From the NCBI GenBank assembly GCA_964445575.1, contig CAYULB010000028.1, positions 1 to 26,296 of the forward strand: DNA of 26,296 nucleotides, written 5' to 3'. The notes under the pieces were generated by a model, which had not been told where the DNA came from, did no database searches, and saw only the letters and a list, made by a program, of their open reading frames with translations. The position numbers and the translations under genes are program-made. This document shows positions 1 through 6,945 of the stretch, piece by piece (position 1 is the first letter of the stretch; each line of letters opens with the position of its first letter). This DNA comes from WJMT01 sp964445575 (lineage in GTDB: Bacteria; Acidobacteriota; Aminicenantia; Aminicenantales; Aminicenantaceae).

Positions 1-2
1 GA

Positions 3-326
3 GGACAATTACAAATAGCTAGTCGAATTATTCATGGTTATGATCCTGTTTTAATGCATATTACTAAAGATGTTCTTAAACTCAATGACGAACAGATTGC
101 AAAATTAGCAGATGAATTTAAAAAAAAGATACAATTTCCCATCCCTTATGAAGTTCTTCCCTTGCAAGATTGTGTTGATTTAGCTATATTTTTAGTCCGT
201 AGCACATCTTCTATTCAACGTTTGGCTGTGGGAATCAGAGGAGTTGGTGGTCCTATAGATGTAGCAACTATAACAAGAACTGAAGGAATAAGATTTATAC
301 AAAAAAAAGAGATAAAAGGAGAATAA
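3..326 (+). CDS. C-terminal part of an unrecognised protein (5' end outside window)
   Basis: The reading frame is open from the first bases of the window, so the ATG at 54 is probably internal and the gene is cut by the window edge. The visible 107 residues are soluble, with no membrane segment or signal. The most conspicuous stretch is the C-terminal GIRGVGGPIDVATITR followed by EGIRFIQKKEI, preceded by LPLQDCVDLAIFLVRST. This glycine-rich ending reminds me of a family of bacterial Ntn-hydrolase (proteasome-like) proteins, but the N-terminal nucleophile would lie upstream and cannot be seen, so I assign no function. The next gene starts 18 bp downstream behind a good ribosome binding site (taaggag), which suggests one operon with the 76-aa gene and the Fic/Doc gene. 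Confidence 0.7.
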   Translation, partial: GQLQIASRIIHGYDPVLMHITKDVLKLNDEQIAKLADEFKKKIQFPIPYEVLPLQDCVDLAIFLVRSTSSIQRLAVGIRGVGGPIDVATITRTEGIRFIQKKEIKGE

Positions 327-344
327 AATTTAGTAAGGAGACTA

Positions 345-575
345 ATGATGAGAATTATAGATACTGATAATTCAAATATGAGTATGATAAAAATTTCGGG
401 TTTCAAAATAACTCCACTTAATCGAGTTGATTTTGAGATGAGTCCTCCATCTTCGCGAACAGATCTTTACCCCCCTAGTTTGCATACAGAAATTGATAGT
501 GAGACACATAATAATCTCCTTTGTGAAAGCCTAGAAATATATGATGATATATGGACTACTTTAGCTCAAATGTAG
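345..575 (+). CDS. Small unknown protein overlapping the Fic/Doc gene
   Basis: A 76-residue protein with two adjacent ATG codons (345 and 348) and a Shine-Dalgarno-like aaggag about 5 bp upstream. I do not recognise it. It has no visible helix-turn-helix, signal peptide or transmembrane segment. The middle is rich in Ser/Pro/Thr (around residues 32-50) and the C-terminus is acidic (CESLEIYDDIW). Its last 25 bp overlap the start of the Fic/Doc gene in another frame, so the two are likely translationally coupled. In Doc-type toxin loci the small gene directly upstream is usually the antitoxin, so an antitoxin or specificity partner is a reasonable guess from position only. It does not look like Phd. 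Confidence 0.6.
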   Translation: MMRIIDTDNSNMSMIKISGFKITPLNRVDFEMSPPSSRTDLYPPSLHTEIDSETHNNLLCESLEIYDDIWTTLAQM

Positions 576-961
576 CTTATCTTACGTTTGATCAAATCTG
601 TGACGTAAATCGTAGGATGATAAACAAAAAAGGAGGTTTATACACACCTCCAAATAATTTACTAAATCCAGGAGCCCTTGAATATATATTAGAAGATATT
701 ATTGAGCCAAACTTGGATACATCTGATCATTTGGCCCTGAAAAAGAACGCAGCAAAAATGGGACATAGAATTATTGCTAAACATATTTTTAATGATGGCA
801 ATAAAAGAACTGGTATTCATATAGCCTGGGAATTTCTTCGCGCCAATGGTGTACGCGTTTTTATTGATCCAACAATAATTGATTTAACAAAATCTATAGC
901 GTTAGGAAATGCATCAATTGAAGATTTTTACCTTTGGTTAAAAAACCATCAAGAAGTTTAA
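551..961 (+). CDS. Fic/Doc family protein, Doc-like active site
   Basis: A 136-residue protein, close in length to Doc. The signature HIFNDGNKRTG lies at residues 78-88: His78 is the family's catalytic histidine, and the N-K-R ending is that of Doc (a kinase of EF-Tu) rather than the G-N-G-R of AMP-transferring Fic enzymes. The N-terminal part (YLTFDQICDVNRRMI, then KKGG) matches the usual Doc opening (YLT..., IH...GG). No ribosome binding site precedes the ATG, which lies inside the upstream gene, so coupled translation is likely. Family knowledge says such proteins modify a translation or signalling protein and are usually held in check by a partner; here the only adjacent candidate is the 76-aa protein. 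Assignment to the family is firm; the exact activity is inferred. Confidence 0.88.
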   Translation: MDYFSSNVAYLTFDQICDVNRRMINKKGGLYTPPNNLLNPGALEYILEDIIEPNLDTSDHLALKKNAAKMGHRIIAKHIFNDGNKRTGIHIAWEFLRANGVRVFIDPTIIDLTKSIALGNASIEDFYLWLKNHQEV

Positions 962-990
962 AGTGATTTCTTTTATTTTTATTCTAGCTT

Positions 991-1010
991 AATAAATTCA
1001 ATAATTTATT
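991..1010. repeat. AT-rich inverted repeat in front of the integrase
   Basis: AATAAATT (991-998) and AATTTATT (1003-1010) form a perfect 8-bp inverted repeat with a 4-base loop, followed by TTT. It lies between the Fic/Doc stop (961) and the integrase start (1017). It could act as a weak terminator or as an operator overlapping the integrase start. All pairs are A-T, so chance is a real alternative. Confidence 0.3.
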
Positions 1011-1016
1011 TTTAAT

Positions 1017-2123
1017 ATGCCCCGTCGTCGTGAAGGCCCTGTAAAAAATAAACAAACCGGCTATTATTTCTTTGATGAATATGTGGGTTTCCCTCCTGAT
1101 AAAAAACGGACCCAGATCTCACTCCGGACCAAGGATCCTACTAAAGCTCAATGGCTCTGGGAACAGGAGTATAAAAAGCAGTGGTCTGAATATTACGGGA
1201 TAGAACCTAAAGAAAAGCCTAAACAGGTCCCTTTTTTCAAGATATATGAAGAGTTTATCGAATGGGAAAGAGACATTAAAAAAATAAAGAGCTGGGATAT
1301 GTATGAGCAGCGCCTTGAAATTGTTAAGAACGTTTGGGGAAATATCCCTTTAGCTCAAGTCTCACAACAGCATCTAATAGAACTGGATCGTTATCTTAAA
1401 TCCATAAACAGGTCCGAAAAGACTATAAATCATTATTTCGGGATCCTAAAAACTCTCTTTTTCTATGCAATCAAAAAATACAAGCTCAAAATTGAAAACC
1501 CTGTTTGTGATGTCACATACTATATGACGGACCGCAAACGAAGAGAATACAGTCCTCAAGAGATTAAAAGGATCCTGGAAGCATGCGAACAGATTGAAAA
1601 AGAATCAGCTATCCATGCTCATGTAATGAGATATGCAAAAAGGATCACGCTTATGCTATTATATACGGCTATGAGGCCCGGCGAATTATACAAATTGCGC
1701 TGGGATAAACACATAAAAGATGATAAAATAGTGCTCGAACGGACAGAAACAAAACAGAAGAAAAAGAAAGTGATACCGATTACAAACTCAATAAGTAAAA
1801 TATTGGATAACCTTGAAGGTCCGCATGATAAAGGTTATCTGTTTCCTTTAAGTCCTAGAAACAAGAGAGACAGGGTTTATTTGACTAATCTTATTAATAA
1901 AATCAAAGAAAAGACCGGGATTGAGGATTTTGTTTTTTATAATTTGAAGCACACTGCAGCCAGCATCATGGTGAGCCAGGCACTGGGGAAAGGCGCGTCT
2001 CTCCAGGATGTTATGAAAGTACTAGGACACAGCCAGCTTAAGACCACTTTGCATTATGTTCATTCAGATTTTGACCGGATGAAAAAGGCTATGGAAACGA
2101 TTGAAAATGCCATTGAAAACTAG
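1017..2123 (+). CDS. Tyrosine recombinase / integrase with substituted box II
   Basis: A 368-residue protein with an N-terminal arm-type DNA-binding part (about residues 1-60), a SAM-like core-binding domain (about 70-165) and a tyrosine recombinase catalytic domain (about 175-360). Visible catalytic positions: Arg220 in TAMRPGEL (box I), a lysine-rich beta-hairpin TKQKKKKVIPI (245-255), His338 in VLGHSQLKTT and the nucleophile Tyr347 in LHYVH. Box II, normally H-x-L-R-H-T, reads Y-N-L-K-H-T (308-313), so both the usual His and the usual Arg are replaced (Tyr308, Lys311). It points toward tRNA-Val, ending 72 bp before it, which suits an element targeting that tRNA. No clear ribosome binding site precedes the ATG. 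It belongs with the mobile block at 1-2123; whether it is active is uncertain. Confidence 0.93.
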   Translation: MPRRREGPVKNKQTGYYFFDEYVGFPPDKKRTQISLRTKDPTKAQWLWEQEYKKQWSEYYGIEPKEKPKQVPFFKIYEEFIEWERDIKKIKSWDMYEQRLEIVKNVWGNIPLAQVSQQHLIELDRYLKSINRSEKTINHYFGILKTLFFYAIKKYKLKIENPVCDVTYYMTDRKRREYSPQEIKRILEACEQIEKESAIHAHVMRYAKRITLMLLYTAMRPGELYKLRWDKHIKDDKIVLERTETKQKKKKVIPITNSISKILDNLEGPHDKGYLFPLSPRNKRDRVYLTNLINKIKEKTGIEDFVFYNLKHTAASIMVSQALGKGASLQDVMKVLGHSQLKTTLHYVHSDFDRMKKAMETIENAIEN

Positions 2124-2162
2124 AGTTTTGGTCAAGATTTAAAAATGAAAAAAACTAAGTGC

Positions 2163-2190
2163 TTGAAAATAAATCAGATTGAAATAAATA
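2163..2190 (+). promoter_or_regulatory. Putative promoter of tRNA-Val
   Basis: TTGAAA (2163-2168), a 16-bp spacer and TAAATA (2185-2190) sit directly upstream of the tRNA, with the mature 5' end six bases after the -10 element. This lies between the integrase stop and the tRNA, so the tRNA keeps its own promoter. Confidence 0.5.
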
Positions 2191-2195
2191 AGGTT

Positions 2196-2270
2196 GGGCG
2201 ATTAACTCAGCGGAAGAGTGCTACCTTCACACGGTAGAAGTCGCAGGTTCAAGTCCTGCATCGCCCACCA
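2196..2270 (+). tRNA. tRNA-Val (anticodon CAC)
   Basis: A full cloverleaf can be folded by eye: acceptor GGGCGAT / ATCGCCC (7 pairs), D stem ACTC / GAGT, anticodon stem CTACC / GGTAG with loop TTCACAC (anticodon CAC, reading GUG), variable loop AAGTC, and T stem GCAGG / CCTGC with loop TTCAAGT. The discriminator is A and the terminal CCA is encoded (2268-2270). The 3' end serves as the attachment site of the island that follows: its last 12 bases recur at 6946-6957. Confidence 0.97.
2259..2270 (+). repeat. Attachment-site core, tRNA-proximal copy
   Basis: The 12 bases CATCGCCCACCA at the 3' end of tRNA-Val recur in the same orientation at 6946-6957. Tyrosine recombinase elements commonly integrate in tRNA 3' ends and leave such a direct repeat at their far end, so this is read as the tRNA-side (attL-like) boundary of the island at 2271-6957. 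Confidence 0.65.
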
Positions 2271-2511
2271 CTTTATTTTCAACAACTTGCACGATTCCCT
2301 TTCCCGGCAAAGCCTCGGGTATGCCCAAAACTGGGCCCAAATCAGGACCGGGAGGCATGCGGACCACGGTGTGAAGGTGCCTGTCGCTGAGGTGGGAGTA
2401 TATCTCCGTGGTCTTGATGGAACTGTGGCCGAGGAGCTTCTGGACCACCCTGATGTTCCCGGATCTCATCACTACATAGCTGGCGAAAGTATGCCTCCAA
2501 GTGTGTAATGT
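2271..2511 (-). pseudogene. C-terminal remnant of a second tyrosine recombinase
   Basis: On the minus strand the protein contains HTWRHTFASYVV (box II with its His and Arg), KLLGHSSIKTT (box III) and the nucleophile tyrosine in TEIYSHLSD. Only the last roughly 80 residues of an integrase are present; the SAM-like domain and box I are missing. The fragment is joined in frame, near 2511, to an ABC-permease fragment. At its 3' end the frame has no stop before the tRNA and runs antisense into it (stop at 2227). Its place directly beside the tRNA 3' end is where the integrase of a tRNA-borne island normally lies, so it is probably the dead integrase of the 2271-6957 island. It is unrelated in detail to the intact enzyme at 1017-2123, whose box II reads YNLK. 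Confidence 0.85.
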
Positions 2512-2850
2512 AGCGTAGGGAATTCCCACTGAATAAGTCCATTTTCCTTTCTGGTATTCATCCACAACAGCCCGGTAGATGCGGTCTGAATGTTCATGGA
2601 ACCGGTCGTAGCTGAGCTCATGCCTCACATACATGAATATCAACACAGAGCAGGCCAGTCCCACAGCCAGCCCCATGATATTGATGAAAGAATACAGTTT
2701 GTGTCTTCTCAAATTTCTTAAGGCAACACAGAGATAATTTTTTTACATAGCCCCACTCCAATAAATAAGATTCCTGATAAAGGAGGGAATTGATTTGAGA
2801 ACCTGAATCCAGTACCAGGTCTTTGCCTGGATCTTTCCTTTATCCGCAGC
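2512..2850 (-). pseudogene. N-terminal fragment of an FtsX/MacB-type ABC permease
   Basis: Minus-strand translation gives a leader with KTWYWIQVLKSIP, the start of the permease proper (KNYLCVALRNLRRHK), a membrane segment (INIMGLAVGLACSVLIFMYV) and HELSYDRFHEHSDRIYR, the usual beginning of MacB_PCD/FtsX permeases. Right after the methionine in GAM the codon is TAA where the family normally has a Phe, so the frame is interrupted at about 2749. The gene breaks off near 2512, where an integrase remnant follows in frame. Periplasmic domain and the remaining membrane segments are absent. Most of this fragment lies in the 527-bp repeat and is therefore present again at 6419-6672. It is not a functional transporter. 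Confidence 0.8.
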
Positions 2851-3123
2851 CACAGAAAGAGATATCGCCCTGGGCATCATTGCGGTGATCCAGGCTTTCA
2901 GAAGTGTGAAACTCTAATGTCCTGAATCAGGGACAAGGGAGATCTCTATTCTTACTTAACCTCACTAACACTGATTTTATGATATTCTTTCTTTTCTGTG
3001 GGTTTTTTGTTGACCGGATGTGTTTCTTGTGTGTACCATGGTTGATAGAATCGTCAAGAGGGCGGATATTTGATGGAATTGAGCGAAAATCAGCAACAAC
3101 AGAAAACCCAATTTCTTATCTTT
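2597..3123. repeat. 527-bp perfect direct repeat, copy 1
   Basis: Reading both copies side by side, bases 2597-3123 and 6419-6945 (constant offset 3822) appear identical with no gap or mismatch. The sequence starts inside the permease fragment and ends in non-coding sequence with no recognised gene. There are no terminal inverted repeats and no transposase. On the left the permease continues naturally into copy 1; on the right copy 1 cuts the sortilin-like gene. The stretch 2850-3123 holds nothing I can identify as a gene. Confidence 0.93.
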
Positions 3124-3326
3124 TCCACCAAAACATGAGTGAAATCGCTGTCTAGAGCTTCAAAATCTGAAATACGACCGATCATATTAGCCGGTCCTAT
3201 ATTTCGCCACTTTAAATCTTTGATTAAGCCTTGTTCAGGGCTCTGGGAAAAAATAAAGAGTGTCATGCTTGACAGAATACAGAGCCAGAGAAAAACCAAA
3301 CTTGACTTTTTTAAATACAGAGCCAT
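3124..3326 (-). pseudogene. 5' fragment of a sortilin/BNR-repeat type secreted protein
   Basis: The minus-strand frame begins with ATG at 3326 behind a gaagga ribosome binding site, followed by a signal peptide (basic start, then LVFLWLCILSSMTLFIFSQS) and the mature start DLKWRNIGPANMIGRISDFE with SDFTHVLV. This is how VPS10/sortilin-like beta-propeller proteins (often annotated as glycosyl hydrolases) begin. They usually run to about 1,000 residues; here only about 67 remain before the frame enters the direct repeat at 3123 and stops after a few more codons. The breakpoint coincides with the repeat edge. Confidence 0.75.
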
Positions 3327-3447
3327 TCTTTTCCTTCTTGGTTGAGTGAATCATTGAGAATACACATAGTGAAAAGAAACATACAAAAATTTAACAGGCT
3401 ATTATATAGAAAAAATTTTATTTTTGAAACAAAAAGAGGATAAGGCT

Positions 3448-4803
3448 TTAGTTTTGATTTTTCCAAAGCCTGCGGTTTAAAAGAATAACTGAGGCAGCTA
3501 TAAGAATCAGGCCGAGAACAAGACACGTGACAACCACACTCCAGCCCCACCAGAAGGGAGCATTGAGCAGACAAGTGAGTCCTCCCACTATGGGAACAGC
3601 AAAAAGGTTCATGAATCCGATTTCTCTGGCAACCGGAGTTTTGAGCTCAGGATCGACGATGCGCAAAAGCATGAGGCCGGTTGAAACCGTGCCCGTCACA
3701 ACTCCATAGATAGAAACCTTACGCTCCAGCTTATAATCTGATAATTTTGAGCCAAGCAACAAAACAACCAAAGTTGTTATAAGGCCTCCTGTTACAGCGA
3801 TTAAGATAAGGGGAGCAACATGTTTTCCTACAACCAAAAGCTCAATCCCACATCCAGTTGCCACAATCAGATAGTCGATTGAGAAACCGGTGATCCTCCT
3901 TTGGATGGGATGATTCAACAGGTGGCCGAAAGGCGAGAGTTGAAAAAGAATCCGGATGAGAATGGCTATGACCAGTCCAAAAAGGAAGAAAAAACCCCAG
4001 ATCATGGAGCTCATATCATTAGGGAGCAAACCCGCCAGAAATGAAAGGAAAAAATAAGTTGTAAGATAGACGAGACCTATTTGGGCAATATGAAAAGCCA
4101 GGCTGTCAAGGCTGGCGCTGTGGGTGGTGAGAGAGCCTGCAGATTTCGATGGCTCGCCTTTGGGGAGAATGCCTTTCAGCAGGAAGGGAGGCATAGGCTT
4201 TTTTTTAAACTTTTCTTTTTTCAGTCCTCTATTAGCTAGGGGCACACCGATAAAAAAGGCAAAAAAGAATCCCAGAGTAGCAAAGGTGAGTCCAATGGTC
4301 GAAGCATCCGCAAACCCTGCGGTTTCCCAGACTTTGCCAAAAGAAAGAGCCTGTCCAGGGCCTTCGTTAAATGCAAGGGGCAGAAGAAATCCAAAGGTTT
4401 TAAATAAAGTTTTTCCCCCTAAAATAAAGAAAAGAACTACCACAGACCCCATAATGGCCTGCATGGGAAAAGTGACAGCCTGCACAAGAGCCATCCATAA
4501 AGAGCCTTTGAAAATCTTTTTTTCCTTGCTTTGTTTTTTTTCATTTATGACAGCTGGGGTAAGGCCTACAGAGATAAACGAGATGTTAAAAAAGTGGTAG
4601 GCGAAAGCTTTAATCGTCTCTATGTCTAATGAGATAACACCAAGATTGATCAAAGCAAGACCCAACAGACCTCCTATCAGACTTGCAGGAAATAACAGCT
4701 TTTGAAAAAAGGGTATCCATGCACGGAGAAAGACTCCCAACAGAAGCATGATGGATAGAAATCCAAACACCAGAAGCAGGTCAAAAGAGAAAGGCGTTGT
4801 CAT
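3448..4803 (-). CDS. Sodium/glutamate symporter family protein (GltS-like)
   Basis: A 451-residue membrane protein with about ten or more hydrophobic segments, in two halves separated by a hydrophilic loop (around residues 195-230). Recognisable ESS/GltS features are the NEGPGQALSFG stretch followed by GFADASTIGLTFATLG in the first half and YGVVTGTVSTGLMLLRIVD in the second, the paired glycine-rich re-entrant regions of this family. It would import an acidic amino acid or similar anion with sodium across the inner membrane. Length fits the family (400-450). It appears intact although it lies inside the decayed island. A promoter candidate lies just upstream but no Shine-Dalgarno is visible before the ATG. 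Substrate is inferred from family only. Confidence 0.85.
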   Translation of the reverse strand: MTTPFSFDLLLVFGFLSIMLLLGVFLRAWIPFFQKLLFPASLIGGLLGLALINLGVISLDIETIKAFAYHFFNISFISVGLTPAVINEKKQSKEKKIFKGSLWMALVQAVTFPMQAIMGSVVVLFFILGGKTLFKTFGFLLPLAFNEGPGQALSFGKVWETAGFADASTIGLTFATLGFFFAFFIGVPLANRGLKKEKFKKKPMPPFLLKGILPKGEPSKSAGSLTTHSASLDSLAFHIAQIGLVYLTTYFFLSFLAGLLPNDMSSMIWGFFFLFGLVIAILIRILFQLSPFGHLLNHPIQRRITGFSIDYLIVATGCGIELLVVGKHVAPLILIAVTGGLITTLVVLLLGSKLSDYKLERKVSIYGVVTGTVSTGLMLLRIVDPELKTPVAREIGFMNLFAVPIVGGLTCLLNAPFWWGWSVVVTCLVLGLILIAASVILLNRRLWKNQN

Positions 4804-4823
4804 TTATTCGATTTATTGAACAT

Positions 4824-4851
4824 AATATATTGGATGAAAATATCAAGTCAA
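4824..4851 (-). promoter_or_regulatory. Putative promoter of the GltS-like gene
   Basis: On the minus strand TTGACT (4846-4851) and TATATT (4824-4829) are separated by 16 bp. The start codon at 4803 is 20 bases after the -10 element, giving a short leader of about 14 bases without a Shine-Dalgarno. Confidence 0.45.
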
Positions 4852-4961
4852 TAAAAAATTCGAATGAAATTTTTTTCATTTTGATGTATTTTGTTAAGAA
4901 GGTTGATTTCAGTGATTTATTCAAAAAAAGAGCTAGGTTTATGACAGCAAAAGGAGGACAA

Positions 4962-6077
4962 ATGCAGAGAAGACCTCTTCTTGTTTTGGTTTGTATGTTT
5001 TTAATTCTCATTTCTATGTTTCAGACAAGCTTAGGAATTGAGAAAAAACAAAAAAAAGAGAAGAAAGACAAAAGGACCAGCGCGGTGGTTCTTCCCATTG
5101 CTTTCTATCAGCCAGAAACAAAGTGGGGAGGTGGAGTGGGAGGGCTTATCACTTACAGGCCTCAAAATAGTTCTGAAGAAACAAGACCTTCTTCTCTGTA
5201 TTTTCAAGCTTATTACACCCAGAAAAAACAGTATGGAATAGAGCTGAAACCAGAGCTGTATTTAAAAAAGGAAAATTATTTCGTCAAGCTGTACTTAAAA
5301 ACCAGTAAATTTCCCAGTAAATACTGGGGCATAGGGAATCAAACTCCAAATGAATCCGAAGAAGATTACACCCCGCGTATGTTTAATTTTGATTTATCCA
5401 TACAGAGACGAATCCTTCATAAAGAGAGATTTTACGTGGGAGCTCAATACAAATATGAGAATTATGAAATCATAAAATATGATCCTGATGGAGAACTCTC
5501 CAAAGGTCTGGTCACAGGGAGTGACGGAGGGAAGCTGTCTTCACTGGGATTTATTCTCAATTGGGATAAAAGAGACAAGATATTCTTTCCGCATAAAGGC
5601 AATTATTTCCAGATGACTATGGATTTTTACTCTCCGACTTTGGGAAGTGATTTTAAATTCACATCTTGCAAACTAGACCTCAGAAAATATTTTCCAGTGA
5701 CTGAGTCTCATGTATTTGCGGCTCAAGCCATTATTCAATCAGTTTCTGGTTCTCCACCCTTTAGGCATATGTCTGAAATTGGGGGAGAAATGGTCATGCG
5801 GGGCTATTACTCAGGGAGATATAGAGACATGTCCATGATAGTCATCCAGACAGAGTTGAGGCTAAAGGTCTGGAAAAGGTTAGGAATGGTGGTGTTTGCC
5901 GGAGCCGCCGATTTGGGAGATCGCCTTGGGAAATTGAGCCTGGATAGTGTTAAATATTCAGTGGGCTTTGGACTCCGTTTTTTGGTCGTCCCTAAAGAGG
6001 GGACTAATATTAGAATAGATCAAGGATGGGGCAGAGGAACCTCCGGATTTTACATCATGGCTGACGAAGCCTTCTAA
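4962..6077 (+). CDS. Omp85/BamA-type outer-membrane barrel (surface antigen D15 domain)
   Basis: I place the start at the ATG at 4962, preceded by aaaggagg with proper spacing and followed at once by a signal peptide (QRRPLLVLVCMFLILISMFQ); the open frame upstream to 4797 lacks these. The 371-residue product has no POTRA domains. After a lysine-rich linker it is almost entirely beta-barrel. Typical features of the D15 surface antigen domain are GFILNWDKRDKIFFPHKGNY, GGEMVMRGYYSGRYRD with QTELRLKVW, and a C-terminal strand ending in Phe. Proteins of this build are outer-membrane barrels, often annotated as BamA/TamA family. It is divergent from the GltS-like gene and seems intact inside the island. 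The partner or cargo is unknown. Confidence 0.82.
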   Translation: MQRRPLLVLVCMFLILISMFQTSLGIEKKQKKEKKDKRTSAVVLPIAFYQPETKWGGGVGGLITYRPQNSSEETRPSSLYFQAYYTQKKQYGIELKPELYLKKENYFVKLYLKTSKFPSKYWGIGNQTPNESEEDYTPRMFNFDLSIQRRILHKERFYVGAQYKYENYEIIKYDPDGELSKGLVTGSDGGKLSSLGFILNWDKRDKIFFPHKGNYFQMTMDFYSPTLGSDFKFTSCKLDLRKYFPVTESHVFAAQAIIQSVSGSPPFRHMSEIGGEMVMRGYYSGRYRDMSMIVIQTELRLKVWKRLGMVVFAGAADLGDRLGKLSLDSVKYSVGFGLRFLVVPKEGTNIRIDQGWGRGTSGFYIMADEAF

Positions 6078-6165
6078 TTAAATTGGGTCCGGTTTATCCA
6101 TTTCCCTATTTTTTTAACCCACGAATCTCTCTTAAAAAGATCTTTCCATTAACAAATGATTTTGA

Positions 6166-6193
6166 TTGACTGGATAAAAAGGTTCTATATTAT
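6166..6193 (+). promoter_or_regulatory. Putative promoter very close to the MenC-like start
   Basis: TTGACT (6166-6171), a 16-bp spacer and TATTAT (6188-6193) end only five bases before the ATG at 6199. An overlapping alternative is TTGATT (6162-6167) with TATATT (6186-6191) and an 18-bp spacer. Either would give an almost leaderless transcript; no Shine-Dalgarno is visible. Confidence 0.45.
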
Positions 6194-6198
6194 ATACT

Positions 6199-6420
6199 AT
6201 GATGGGTATAGAACGATTAGAACTTTTGCTTTTGGAAATGCCTTATGTGCATTTCTTTGAGACCAGTTTTGGACGGGAAGAGAAAAAGACATTTATCCTG
6301 ATCAAAGTATTTTCTCAGGGTTTCTTCGACTATGGTGAAGTCACCGCTGATCAGCTCCCTCTTTATAATTATGAAACCACATCCACTTCCTGGGTCATGA
6401 TCAAGGAAATCTTCGCTCTG
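6199..6420 (+). pseudogene. 5' fragment of a MenC/enolase-superfamily gene
   Basis: The first 74 residues match the N-terminal capping domain of o-succinylbenzoate synthase / N-acylamino acid racemase enzymes: IERLELLLLEMP, then FFETSFGREEKKTFILIKV, then YGEVTADQLPLYNYET. The catalytic barrel with its lysines and acidic metal ligands is missing, because the direct repeat starts at 6419; the frame continues by chance to 6543. The family normally has about 370 residues, so about four fifths of the gene is lost. The breakpoint again coincides with a repeat edge. In the intact family this step belongs to menaquinone synthesis or amino-acid/dipeptide racemisation. Confidence 0.75.
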
Positions 6421-6672
6421 GAACCGGTCGTAGCTGAGCTCATGCCTCACATACATGAATATCAACACAGAGCAGGCCAGTCCCACAGCCAGCCCCATGA
6501 TATTGATGAAAGAATACAGTTTGTGTCTTCTCAAATTTCTTAAGGCAACACAGAGATAATTTTTTTACATAGCCCCACTCCAATAAATAAGATTCCTGAT
6601 AAAGGAGGGAATTGATTTGAGAACCTGAATCCAGTACCAGGTCTTTGCCTGGATCTTTCCTTTATCCGCAGC
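6419..6672 (-). pseudogene. Second copy of the ABC-permease N-terminal fragment
   Basis: Contained in repeat copy 2 and apparently identical to the part of the 2512-2850 fragment inside copy 1: leader KTWYWIQVLKSIP, in-frame TAA after the methionine, then LRRHKLYSFINIMGL to HELSYDRF. Here the permease breaks at the repeat edge and runs into antisense MenC-like sequence, so even less of it is left. Confidence 0.75.
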
Positions 6673-6945
6673 CACAGAAAGAGATATCGCCCTGGGCATC
6701 ATTGCGGTGATCCAGGCTTTCAGAAGTGTGAAACTCTAATGTCCTGAATCAGGGACAAGGGAGATCTCTATTCTTACTTAACCTCACTAACACTGATTTT
6801 ATGATATTCTTTCTTTTCTGTGGGTTTTTTGTTGACCGGATGTGTTTCTTGTGTGTACCATGGTTGATAGAATCGTCAAGAGGGCGGATATTTGATGGAA
6901 TTGAGCGAAAATCAGCAACAACAGAAAACCCAATTTCTTATCTTT
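6419..6945. repeat. 527-bp perfect direct repeat, copy 2
   Basis: Apparently identical to 2597-3123 in the same orientation. Its left edge cuts the MenC-like gene at 6419, and its right edge is followed directly by the 12-bp tRNA-Val 3'-end copy (6946-6957). Because both copies share even the TAA at the permease start, they are recent copies of an already damaged sequence, or the result of an assembly join. Confidence 0.93.

Noticed and set aside
2227..2270. Protein tail reading GDAGLEPATSTV on the minus strand
   Set aside because: This is the well-known antisense translation of a tRNA 3' half, not protein sequence.
2218..2508. Plus-strand frame of 96 codons starting inside the tRNA
   Set aside because: It is antisense to the integrase remnant, starts in the tRNA body and shows no protein-like composition.
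2597..3123. 527-bp repeat as an insertion sequence
   Set aside because: No transposase, no terminal inverted repeats and no target duplication could be found by eye.
6421..6543. Continuation of the MenC-like frame to 6543
   Set aside because: These codons are antisense to the permease fragment in repeat copy 2; the frame is open by chance.
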